A DNA stretch of 64,000 bases from Oscillospiraceae bacterium (GTDB taxonomy: Bacteria > Bacillota > Clostridia > Oscillospirales > Ruminococcaceae), in the NCBI GenBank assembly GCA_015067025.1, contig SVNC01000004.1:1-64000 (forward strand), given 5' to 3'. Position 1 is the stretch's first letter; each line of letters begins with the position of its first letter. A program made the translations under genes and the position numbers. Positions 36,634-45,777 of this stretch are shown here, one piece after another. A model generated the notes under the pieces. It was not told where the DNA came from. It saw only the letters and a list, made by a program, of their open reading frames with translations, and did not search any database.

Positions 36634-38274
36634 TTATTTTGAATAAACGGGATTAATAAGTCTGTCTGCAAACTCTTCTTCAGGTAATGGTCTGTCAAAA
36701 TAATAACCCTGAATTATGTTACAGCCCATAGTCTTGAGATTATCAACGGTAGCCGCTTCTTCAACGCCCTCGCAGATCGTTTCCATACTGAGCTCCTTAG
36801 CCATATGCAGTACGTTTTCAAGTACCACAAGACCTCTGTTGTCATCCTTGTTATTGGTAAGGGACTTGTCAAGCTTCAGCACGTCGAAATCAAGGTCCTT
36901 TAAAAGTGCAAGGGATGAATAGCCTGTTCCGAAGTCGTCCATCGATACCACGACGCCATAGCCCTTAAGGTCATCAATTGCTTTTTTGATGGAGTTAAAG
37001 TCGTCTGTATAGGCGGTTTCGGTAAATTCTATCTCAATCATTGACGGTTCGATATCGTAACGGTTGAGTACACGCATTATCTTTTCTGCAAGATGAGGGA
37101 AGCGAAGGTGTATCTTTGAAAAGTTTACCGATACGGGAACTATTCTCTTGCCCTCCTTCTTCCACTTCTTTAAAAGTCGGCAGGTATGTTCAAGCACGAA
37201 CATATCAAGATGCTTTATAAAGCCTGTATGCTCTGCTATGGGGATAAAATCCATAGGAGAAATAAGCTTGCCGTTCTTTTTCCAGCGGATAAGTGCTTCT
37301 GCACCTGTAAGGGTGCGGTTATCTATTCGTACCTTTGGCTGATAGTATACAACAAATTCGTTATTGTTGAGTGCCTCAGGCATTTCAGATTCAAGGATTA
37401 TAAGCTCCAATTCTCTCTTTATAGTACTCTTGTCGTAATATACAACGTCGTGATCGCTCTTTCTTCTTGCGACGTCAAGACAGCTTTCTGCACGGGCAAG
37501 AATAGTATTGATATCAGTTTCCTCATTATCAAGCTTTACAATACCTGCACGAAGCGAGATACTGTAAATCGTCTTTTCTTTACCGTAATAGAAATCTATA
37601 GGGAGCTTTGTAAAATCGGCAAGGTGATCGCTTAAATGCTCTTTTCTTACCATCAGACAGAAGTTATCACTGCCCTGTCGTGAGCATATTTCATCCGTCT
37701 CCATAGTAGTATTCAGCTTCTGGGCGTATTTTATAATAATATCTGTGGTTGCCTGATAGCCAAAAAGGTTATTAAGTACGTTACACCCCTTGACGTTGGC
37801 TCTTATTACTGCATACTGATCAAGCTTGCCTTCTGCAAGAATCTTTTTATAGAACGCCTTGAAGCCTTTGGCATTAGGAATACCGCTTTCTCTGTCAATA
37901 TGGGATAACATTCTCTGTGCTTCTAACGTGTAGGCACAGCTATAGCTCATACAAAGGACGTTTGTGATCAGCTCAAAAGCCTTACGTTCGTCCATAGTCA
38001 TATCTGTAAAGGGCTTTGCAAGATAATAGGTGTAAACAAAGGAGCTGTCCTCATTTGCCCGCTTTATCTTCTTGCTGTAAGGGGCGATCATATTGGGGTC
38101 GTTATATATTTCACTTATCGCTTCATCGCCGATAAAGGAAATAGTGCGGACGATCTTACCGATAAAAAGATGCTTGGCAAGTTCAGAAAACTCGTTGAAT
38201 TCTGAAATACTCTTGACACCGTGGCACAGCACGTCCTGAGTCAGTTTTTCGAGTATCTCAATAGTCTTGTTCAC
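36634..38274 (-). CDS. c-di-GMP phosphodiesterase: N-terminal region, degenerate GGDEF, EAL
   Basis: EALIRW, DDFGTGYSSLALLKDL, CEGVE, IQGYYFDRPLPEEEF; GTG start 38274 preceded by AAAGGAAG. Confidence 0.9.
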   Translation of the reverse strand: MNKTIEILEKLTQDVLCHGVKSISEFNEFSELAKHLFIGKIVRTISFIGDEAISEIYNDPNMIAPYSKKIKRANEDSSFVYTYYLAKPFTDMTMDERKAFELITNVLCMSYSCAYTLEAQRMLSHIDRESGIPNAKGFKAFYKKILAEGKLDQYAVIRANVKGCNVLNNLFGYQATTDIIIKYAQKLNTTMETDEICSRQGSDNFCLMVRKEHLSDHLADFTKLPIDFYYGKEKTIYSISLRAGIVKLDNEETDINTILARAESCLDVARRKSDHDVVYYDKSTIKRELELIILESEMPEALNNNEFVVYYQPKVRIDNRTLTGAEALIRWKKNGKLISPMDFIPIAEHTGFIKHLDMFVLEHTCRLLKKWKKEGKRIVPVSVNFSKIHLRFPHLAEKIMRVLNRYDIEPSMIEIEFTETAYTDDFNSIKKAIDDLKGYGVVVSMDDFGTGYSSLALLKDLDFDVLKLDKSLTNNKDDNRGLVVLENVLHMAKELSMETICEGVEEAATVDNLKTMGCNIIQGYYFDRPLPEEEFADRLINPVYSK

Positions 38275-38635
38275 AGTATCACTTCCTTTTATCCGACAGC
38301 TATCGAATTTAAGTCGTCTTTCTTTGTATGAATATATTACCACAAATTTACCCATTTTTCAAGAAAATTTTGTCTCATTTAACCGATTTGGTGATTTTTT
38401 TCACAACAAAGCTAAATTACCAAATTACAACGTAAAATTTTAGCAATTACCCACAACAAAGTAGTAACATTTAGCGAAATGTAAAGGTTTACATATTTTT
38501 TATTTCGTCATTTTAATTAAATTACTTTATGCTTAAATTTTTTATCGTAGCTTAATATTAACTTTTTTTAAGTTTTTTTGTTGCACAATATACATATTAT
38601 GGAATTTTTTACACTTGTTTTAGACAAAATCTGAT

Positions 38636-40660
38636 TTAAACGTCAGATAACTCATAATTATTCGGGGTTCTGTGATATATTCCATCAAGCTGGGAATAAA
38701 TTTCCGAATAGGTCATCTTGCGGAAATTGATCTTGCATCTGCCGCCGTAATTCGCCTCGTATACCCATATACCGTCCGATTCAACGGAATATACCGTAAT
38801 GTAATGAGGATAACCGTAGGTTACGTTGTCATACGCCATATAATCACCGGGGCGGAAAGAGGTTATCATCCAGTTTTTTATAGCCTCTTCAGTCCATTCG
38901 TTTTCGCTTCTGTTATAGGTGGTCAAGGTATTCTCCCCTGCTCCGTTGGTTTTACCGAAAAGATACTCAAATACCTCCATCGTAAAACCGGCACACTGTA
39001 TACCGCTGTTACCCAAAACCGTACTGCGACCGATAAGGCAGGCACAACCGCTTTCATAACCCGTTGCACAGTAGCTGTGGCAGGTACAGGCTGAGGTCAT
39101 GTAGATGTTATAATAATTGCCTAACTTGTAGCTGTGCATATAGTCGTTTATCTGTCTGTCGTGCAGTCCCTCCATCATCTCATCAAGACGAGTCTTTACC
39201 TTATCCTGCTCGTCATCCTTTCGTACGATAACAAAGGGTATATTCACCGTTCCGCAATAATTGCCCGTGCCTGATACCGACATACTGCCGTTTCCTGCTT
39301 CAATATTGTTACTGTAGGAATTAATAATATAGTCTGTTTCATTCTGCAAAGTGTAATTACCGAAGGTTATAGTCGGCAAGGGGGTCACCTCTGCTCCCGT
39401 GTAGGTAGTATTATCACAGAGCAGCTTACAGTTACTGATATCAAGAGGTAAAATATTAAAGGGAATTTCTCTTACCGTCCCTGCACTGCTACCCATACCT
39501 GTAACTGTGATTATGGTAGTACCTGCATTTACGTTATTTTCAAAGGTAAGATAGTAATCCGCACCGTATATAAGCTCAACGCCGTTGTAGGTCAGAATTA
39601 CCTCAGGACGGATATATTCACCCGTATAGGTCTGGTCCGGGATAGCGGTAACCTGTGCCATATCAAGAACAGTCATATCGGCTATCTTTACACTATCCGT
39701 TAGAGTGCCGCTGTAATTACCTATTCCCGTTACAGTGACATTGGCGTAGTTTTCTTCCTCTGTTACTGCTATGGTATAATCAGTATCTTTAACAAGTACA
39801 ATATCACCATACTTTACTTTTATCTCATAGCTGCTGAAATCTTCAGAAAAAACTGCATCTATACTGCCCTTTGATATATCAGCGGGAGTTATATTAAACT
39901 GCTTTGAGATAATCCCGCCATAACTGCCTATACCCGTTATGGTAGCAATGCCCGTACCTACGTTTATATTGTTTTCATAGCTTACGATAAAATCGGTATT
40001 TAAGACAAGCTCTTTACCAAGACAGCTTACCGTCACCTCAGAACTGAGTGCGTCTCCCGTATAGACTGCATCAGCAAGGCTTATTTCGCCCTGCGTAATG
40101 GGTATCCCCATCACGTTGAAGGTAATTTCCCTGCTTCCCGTCAGATTGCCTGCACCTGTAACTGTTGCAATAACTGTACCATTGGTATTTTTTCTATAGC
40201 TTACGGTAAAATCAGTACCCTCTTTAAAATATCTGCCCTCTGCTGACACACCAACCTTAGGCGTTTCAGAAAGTGCAAAAACGTCCGATACCGTGATCTC
40301 TGTCTGTTCTATCGGTCTTGCCTTTATGGTAAAGGCCTTTTCCACGCTTCCGTAAAAATTGCCCGTGCCGTTTATAATAACTGTTGCCGTTCCAAGAGCT
40401 TTATTATCCTTGTAGCTTACAGTAAAATCCTTACCTAAAGAAAGAACGTACTCCCCGTATTTTATTTCGGGTATCGGCTTTGCACCTTTAGGTGCGTAAT
40501 AAACCTCGCCTATATCAGAAAAATCACAGTCTGATATTTCGTTTGTAAGAGCAGAGGAGCTTGTGCTGAGCAAAGAAAAAACGGCAGGAAGTATCATCAG
40601 CGTACATAGTAATACTGCTATAAGCTTTATAGCATTGTACCTGATACCTCTTGCCGTCAT
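38636..40660 (-). CDS. secreted repeat protein (MBG/Ig-like repeats) with C-terminal Cys/His amidase- or peptidase-like domain
   Basis: repeats ..G.DFTVSYENN..GTGTATITGIGNY.G..; C-terminal IQCAGFTMEVFEYLFG .. YPHYITVYSVE .. VYEANYGG. Confidence 0.78.
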   Translation of the reverse strand: MTARGIRYNAIKLIAVLLCTLMILPAVFSLLSTSSSALTNEISDCDFSDIGEVYYAPKGAKPIPEIKYGEYVLSLGKDFTVSYKDNKALGTATVIINGTGNFYGSVEKAFTIKARPIEQTEITVSDVFALSETPKVGVSAEGRYFKEGTDFTVSYRKNTNGTVIATVTGAGNLTGSREITFNVMGIPITQGEISLADAVYTGDALSSEVTVSCLGKELVLNTDFIVSYENNINVGTGIATITGIGSYGGIISKQFNITPADISKGSIDAVFSEDFSSYEIKVKYGDIVLVKDTDYTIAVTEEENYANVTVTGIGNYSGTLTDSVKIADMTVLDMAQVTAIPDQTYTGEYIRPEVILTYNGVELIYGADYYLTFENNVNAGTTIITVTGMGSSAGTVREIPFNILPLDISNCKLLCDNTTYTGAEVTPLPTITFGNYTLQNETDYIINSYSNNIEAGNGSMSVSGTGNYCGTVNIPFVIVRKDDEQDKVKTRLDEMMEGLHDRQINDYMHSYKLGNYYNIYMTSACTCHSYCATGYESGCACLIGRSTVLGNSGIQCAGFTMEVFEYLFGKTNGAGENTLTTYNRSENEWTEEAIKNWMITSFRPGDYMAYDNVTYGYPHYITVYSVESDGIWVYEANYGGRCKINFRKMTYSEIYSQLDGIYHRTPNNYELSDV

Positions 40661-40685
40661 GGTTTATTCCTTTCGCCTGTATGGA

Positions 40686-42182
40686 TTATTTGAACTCTAT
40701 ATCGTTAGGTCCGCACACTATCCTGCACACACCATATTCTGCCGACGTGGTGGTGGTAAAACTGTTAAGATTAATTCTTACATTGGGGTAAACGTGCTTT
40801 AATACCTTTACAGTAACCTCTTCCTTTGCATTGATTATACGGTCTATTTCTTCTATTCTTGATCTTATCGGCTTTTTATCCATAGCCTTCTGCACCTTCA
40901 TACGAATAGCAGAGGAAATGAACGATTCCTTTTCTTCATCAAGATGCTCGCCGTTTCTCTTTTTTTCTTGTAAAAATTCTATCGATTTATTTATCTTGGC
41001 TATAGTTTCATCTATCTCAGCACTCTGTTTTTCAAGAGCATCCTTTTCCATAACAAGGTTAGTGATACTTCCTATCGAAACTACTGTATGGATATAGTTC
41101 TTATGACCGAGCTGAGCCACCGTAAAATTGCCCATTACACTGCATTCACCGCCTACAAGTACACCCGGCTTTTTAGTGCAGTCGAGACTGCCCTCTATCT
41201 TTATCTTACAGCCTATAAGGGACGTACTGGTAAGGTCGCCCTTTGCGGCAATGGTATTGTTTTCGCCAAAGCCGATATTTACGTTACCCATTGTAGCAAG
41301 AGTACTGTTGAATACACCGTTCTTTACTGTTATATCACCCTGTGCCGATAGCACGGCGCCTGTTACCATACCCTTTACAGTAATGGATTTTCCTGCGGTT
41401 ACGGTAAAGCCCTCCTGCACGCTGCCGTTGATCACAACGTCACCAAGGAAGTTTATGTTACCCGTTGCTACACATACGTCCTCGTGAATGGTAAAGGTCG
41501 TTTCTACCGAGAAATTGCCGCCTTTAAAAATAAGGTTTCCGCTTTCTGATGCAAAAAGCTTTGTCTTATCGGCAGACAACACCGTGTTTGCACCCTGAGG
41601 TACTACGGGAGGCTTGCCGGGAACAGGCAGTATCTCCTGACCAAAGACGTTCATTCCCCTTTCGCCTTCGGTTTCATAGGTGATCTCGCAGATAATATCA
41701 TTCTGCTGAACGTTTACTACAAGCCCTAAATCTCTGTAGTCTACGCTACCGTCCTCTAAAGTCCTCGGCACAAGCTTTTTTACCTGCTCATACATATTCT
41801 TTACATAGCCGTCCTCACCATTTTTAGCAGGAACGCCTCTTGCCACTGTAAACACCTTATCATAAAGTCTGTTTGCCGCTATTTCGGTAAGCAAGTCTTC
41901 ATCAATGCCGTATTTTACACGCTCATCCTTTAAGACCTGCTTCATCATTTCAACTGTTACTTCCTTGCCGCCGAACTGAGGTGCAAATACGCACATATTG
42001 GCTTCAAGTCTGTTATCGCTCACTACTACCTTAGGAACTGCGTCACAACGTAGTGCAGGGTTTATATTTTCCCCTCGTGATATTTTGGGGGTGTTGGCAT
42101 CTGCCTTTGCTGCGGCTCTTTCAAGCTCCACAAGCTCAGACATTGACATACCTGTCATTTTGTGTATGTTGTTATCTTCCAT
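40686..42182 (-). CDS. FapA (DUF342) family protein
   Basis: DVVINGSVQEGFTVTAGKSITVKGMVTGAVLSAQGDITVKNGV beta-solenoid. Confidence 0.88.
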   Translation of the reverse strand: MEDNNIHKMTGMSMSELVELERAAAKADANTPKISRGENINPALRCDAVPKVVVSDNRLEANMCVFAPQFGGKEVTVEMMKQVLKDERVKYGIDEDLLTEIAANRLYDKVFTVARGVPAKNGEDGYVKNMYEQVKKLVPRTLEDGSVDYRDLGLVVNVQQNDIICEITYETEGERGMNVFGQEILPVPGKPPVVPQGANTVLSADKTKLFASESGNLIFKGGNFSVETTFTIHEDVCVATGNINFLGDVVINGSVQEGFTVTAGKSITVKGMVTGAVLSAQGDITVKNGVFNSTLATMGNVNIGFGENNTIAAKGDLTSTSLIGCKIKIEGSLDCTKKPGVLVGGECSVMGNFTVAQLGHKNYIHTVVSIGSITNLVMEKDALEKQSAEIDETIAKINKSIEFLQEKKRNGEHLDEEKESFISSAIRMKVQKAMDKKPIRSRIEEIDRIINAKEEVTVKVLKHVYPNVRINLNSFTTTTSAEYGVCRIVCGPNDIEFK

Positions 42183-42203
42183 AATGCACCCTCTTTTCTT
42201 TAT

Positions 42204-42680
42204 TTATATTGTTTTGTTACCCTTAAGGCTGGACATTACAAGTAAAGAACCATCCTCGCTGTTAAACTTTATGGTTCGTCCGTAGTTAAGACCTGTATCC
42301 TCTGCTATTATCGGTACACCAAGTTTAGCAAGCTGTTTCTTTGTCGCCTCAACGTTTCTGTCGCCTATGCTCATTGTGTTACTTGTAGCACCGAACATAT
42401 TGGCACCGCCTGCAATCTTGGCTGTTAGTCTTGATGGTACTGCACCGCCTTTTATAAGCTCGTTATATAAAAGGTCAATGCCTGTATCAGCAAACTTCAT
42501 CTTGTTCTGGTCTGATTGTATCGCCTTACTGTCGGGCAACATGATATGAGCCATACCTGCAATCTTTGTCACGGTATCTATCATACAGATACCGACGCAA
42601 CTCCCGAGAGCATAGGTGACAAGCTCTCCCGGTGCCTGGCAGGTCTTCATATCGGATATTCCGACGATTATTTTTTCCAT
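42204..42680 (-). CDS. cheD: chemoreceptor glutamine deamidase CheD
   Basis: ALGSCVGICMID, MAHIMLPDS, KIAGGANMF. Confidence 0.95.
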   Translation of the reverse strand: MEKIIVGISDMKTCQAPGELVTYALGSCVGICMIDTVTKIAGMAHIMLPDSKAIQSDQNKMKFADTGIDLLYNELIKGGAVPSRLTAKIAGGANMFGATSNTMSIGDRNVEATKKQLAKLGVPIIAEDTGLNYGRTIKFNSEDGSLLVMSSLKGNKTI

Positions 42681-42682
42681 TA

Positions 42683-43303
42683 TCAGCAAACCCCCAGCTT
42701 ATCCAAAAGCGTCTGAAGTGAGTCTACCGTAGGAATAAGGAGCATCTTTGAGTGGATTTCCACTCCGTCCATAAGGAACTGCTCTGCTATCATAAGCACC
42801 TTATCGCCTACCTGTGAGAATTCTACTACAGGTACGTTCATAATAGCACCTAACATATCAACTGTCAGTGCAGGTACGGAAATATCAATAAGCATATTTG
42901 CAATATTTGCAATTGCATTTACATAGCTACCGCCCATAATATTGCCGATTTCGTTAAGTACTGACATATCTGAAGGGTCAAGTTCTAAAAGCGAGAAAGG
43001 GTGATCTCCCATAAGAGTTGTACAGATAGTCTTTGCAAAGGGCTCTTCCAAAAGGAACATTATAATTCCCTCTACGTCGCCTGTAAGTCTTATCAGAATA
43101 CCTACAACAGTATTTTCAGGGTCTCCCATTGCCTGCATCGCCTGCTGGAAATCAAGCAGACACACCTCAGGCACTTTCATATCAACAAATCTTGATAAAA
43201 GCTGAGCTAAAGCTGTGGCAGCGTTACCTGAGCCTATATTTCCTATTTCTCTCAGTACGTCAAGCTGTACTAAATTAAGGTCTTCGTATTTTTCTATAGC
43301 CAT
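42683..43303 (-). CDS. cheC: CheY-P phosphatase CheC
   Basis: LREIGNIGSGNAATALAQLL and LNEIGNIMGGSYVNAIA. Confidence 0.95.
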   Translation of the reverse strand: MAIEKYEDLNLVQLDVLREIGNIGSGNAATALAQLLSRFVDMKVPEVCLLDFQQAMQAMGDPENTVVGILIRLTGDVEGIIMFLLEEPFAKTICTTLMGDHPFSLLELDPSDMSVLNEIGNIMGGSYVNAIANIANMLIDISVPALTVDMLGAIMNVPVVEFSQVGDKVLMIAEQFLMDGVEIHSKMLLIPTVDSLQTLLDKLGVC

Positions 43304-43360
43304 GGGGTTAAACTTCCTTTCTGAGTTATCTTAATACATTTCAATATTCCCTTAAAACTA

Positions 43361-43438
43361 AGGCAACACCGCAAAGCCCACATTATATTTATATATGCTT
43401 TGCGGTACTGCCTTTCCCGTTTTGCAGGAAAGGCGTTT
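43361..43438 (-). other. two intergenic hairpins between flgG-like gene and cheC
   Basis: ACCGCAAAGC...GCTTTGCGGT and GCCTTTCC...GGAAAGGC. Confidence 0.6.
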
Positions 43439-43447
43439 TTACCGCTA

Positions 43448-44173
43448 TCAGCGGAGATTGTTGGAAATTCTTTCAAGCTCGTCTGCCGTCTGTACTATTT
43501 TAGCACTGAGCTGATAAGAACGCTGAGTTTCTATGATGTGTACCATATCGCCCGCAATGTCGGTATTGGAGCGTTCCAGCGCCTGCCATATCTTATCAAG
43601 CGTGGGGTCGGCAACAGCCTCTCCCGACCTCTCAGTTGCCGCAAACTTGTTACTGCCGAGAAGTTCGAGTCCAAAGTTATTGTCGAATGCATATACACCT
43701 ATCATATCTGTTAAAGTAGCATAGTCAGGAGTAGTTGTACCTTCGATAAAAGGAACTGTTATGTGGTTGCCCTCGTAATCGAGTACAAATTCACCGTTAG
43801 CGCTTACAAGCTCCCAATGGTCCTCTATCTGAGTGATCTGGAAATCGCCTGCTCTCGTGTAGTTGACGTCACCGTATCTGTCCTGTACTGCGAAAAAGCC
43901 TTCTTTACCGGGAATAGCAAAATCAAGCTCTCTGTCGGTATAGATAAAAGTACCCTCACTGAACATAAGGTCAGTCTTCTGCACGTGCTCGCCGTGTCCT
44001 GTCTGCCATTCGGGTTCTGTTGCACGCTGGATAGTATAGATACAATCCGCAAAGCTGGGACGGGACGCCTTAAAACCAACCGTATTTACGTTGGCTATGT
44101 TGTTTGAGTAGATGTTAAGACCCTCCTGCTGTGCAATCAGCCCTGTTCTTGCTGTGTAAAAAGCAATATTCAT
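43448..44173 (-). CDS. flagellar hook-basal body rod protein (FlgF/FlgG/FlhP-like)
   Basis: QQEGLNIYSNNIANVNTVGFKASRPSF; C-terminal SNTDIAGDMVHIIETQRSYQLSAK. Confidence 0.92.
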   Translation of the reverse strand: MNIAFYTARTGLIAQQEGLNIYSNNIANVNTVGFKASRPSFADCIYTIQRATEPEWQTGHGEHVQKTDLMFSEGTFIYTDRELDFAIPGKEGFFAVQDRYGDVNYTRAGDFQITQIEDHWELVSANGEFVLDYEGNHITVPFIEGTTTPDYATLTDMIGVYAFDNNFGLELLGSNKFAATERSGEAVADPTLDKIWQALERSNTDIAGDMVHIIETQRSYQLSAKIVQTADELERISNNLR

Positions 44174-44190
44174 TCATTTTCCTCCTTTCA

Positions 44191-44931
44191 TCAGAGTTTG
44201 ATAATTTCGCTTGCCGCTCTGCCGTTCAGCGTATCCATGTACTTCAAGATGGAGCTTGCCGCCTCGTAAAGACGCTGAACCTCCATTGCGTGAGTGATCT
44301 CCTTATTGGCGTCTACGTTGGATTTTTCAAAAGCACCCTGAATGATATCAAACTTTTCACCCTCGGGTATCGTCATATCTCCGTCGTAAGCGTAAAGGTT
44401 ATCGCCCACCTTTTCTACATCCGCATCAGCAGGAATATAGGAAAGCATAAGTCTGTCTATTATCTCGCCGTCAGTGTTTAAGATGTAGCCCTCGTTATCA
44501 ACGATAAAATCATCGTTGCCGATAAATATCTCACCGTTTTCGCTAAGCACTCTGCCACTGTCACTAAGGCACAGATAGCCCTCGCCGTCAAGCTCGAACT
44601 GACCCTTTCTTGTCTGCAACACTCTGCCGAAATGGGACTGTATATTGAAATATACGTTTCCGTGTATTGCAATATCAAAGGGGCTTTCGGTAAATTCGAG
44701 AGAACCCTGTTCCAGATTGGTGACGTTGACGTCCACGTAGGTCTGTACAAAGGAGCCTGAGGTCTTGCGTCTGTTTTCGACAAGTATCAGCTCTTCCTGA
44801 AAGGTGTTGGTTATTACTTCATCCTTCTTATAGCCTGCTGTGTTGATGTTTGAAACGTTATTCGCAATGGCGTCAAGGGAACGCTGATGATTTATCATCG
44901 CCTGAGCAAGATTATAAAACGCTCTCTGCAA
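44191..44931 (-). CDS. flagellar hook-basal body rod protein (FlgG/FlhO-like)
   Basis: HQRSLDAIANNVSNINTAGYKKDEV; SNVDANKEITHAMEVQRLYEAASSIL. Confidence 0.92.
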   Translation of the reverse strand: MQRAFYNLAQAMINHQRSLDAIANNVSNINTAGYKKDEVITNTFQEELILVENRRKTSGSFVQTYVDVNVTNLEQGSLEFTESPFDIAIHGNVYFNIQSHFGRVLQTRKGQFELDGEGYLCLSDSGRVLSENGEIFIGNDDFIVDNEGYILNTDGEIIDRLMLSYIPADADVEKVGDNLYAYDGDMTIPEGEKFDIIQGAFEKSNVDANKEITHAMEVQRLYEAASSILKYMDTLNGRAASEIIKL

Positions 44932-44982
44932 AGCTTTTCACTTCCTTTCTGTTTATTTTTTATGTGAAGTCCTTTCGGACCA

Positions 44983-45744
44983 TCAACCTTTTATGTATGC
45001 TTCAAGCCTTGTCTTAAGACTCAGCATAGCCTTTGAATGTATCTGGCATACTCTTGACTGGGTAATACCAAGCACCTTTGCAATATCCGTGTATTTAAGC
45101 TTTTCGTAATAATACATCGTCACTACTTGCTTTTCCTTTTCGGAAAGGCTTGCGATAGCGTCAAGTATTACCTGCTTCTTTTCCTTTTCATACATACGGG
45201 CGTCTGCCGTGTCGCCGTGTCCCGACATACTCTTATCAAGGTTATCTTCGTATAAAAGCTCTTCAAAGGAGAGTGTTATCATACCTGCCGTGTTTGCCAT
45301 AAGTCGGGTCAGTTGTTCTACCGTAAAGCCCATAGCCTCAGCAAGCTCGTCATTTGTCGGTGCTCTGCCAAGCTCCGAATTAAGCCTTGCAAAGGTCTCG
45401 TCAAGCTGCTTTGACAGCTTTCTTATCTGTCTTGGCACTCGGTCAAGCTTTCTCATATAATCGATTATAGCACCCTTTATCTTGATAGAAGCGTAGGTCT
45501 CGAACTTTACACCCTTGCCTGCATCAAACCCGTCTATTGCAGCCATTAAAGCGAGAACACCTTCGTTTACCACGTCATCAGTTTCAGCATATCCGATATA
45601 GATATTACGCATAGTATTAGCCACTATCTTTACAAGATCGAGATTTATGAGCACTATTTCGTTACGAACGTTTACATCGCCTGAGAGCTTGTATTTTTCA
45701 AGCAGCTCGGGCAGTCGTTCCTTACTATGTGACGATACAGCCAT
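44983..45744 (-). CDS. fliA: flagellar sigma factor FliA/SigD
   Basis: YETYASIKIKGAIIDYMRKLDRVPRQIRK; ALSEKEKQVVTMYYYEKLKYTDIAKVLGITQSRVCQIHSKA. Confidence 0.96.
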   Translation of the reverse strand: MAVSSHSKERLPELLEKYKLSGDVNVRNEIVLINLDLVKIVANTMRNIYIGYAETDDVVNEGVLALMAAIDGFDAGKGVKFETYASIKIKGAIIDYMRKLDRVPRQIRKLSKQLDETFARLNSELGRAPTNDELAEAMGFTVEQLTRLMANTAGMITLSFEELLYEDNLDKSMSGHGDTADARMYEKEKKQVILDAIASLSEKEKQVVTMYYYEKLKYTDIAKVLGITQSRVCQIHSKAMLSLKTRLEAYIKG

Positions 45745-45777
45745 AAAGCATTCTCCTTTCTGCAAAAGTAGAGGCAG

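Noticed and set aside
38400-38640. AT-rich region considered as a replication origin
   Set aside because: No cluster of DnaA boxes (TTATCCACA) and no dnaA/dnaN/gidA neighbourhood.
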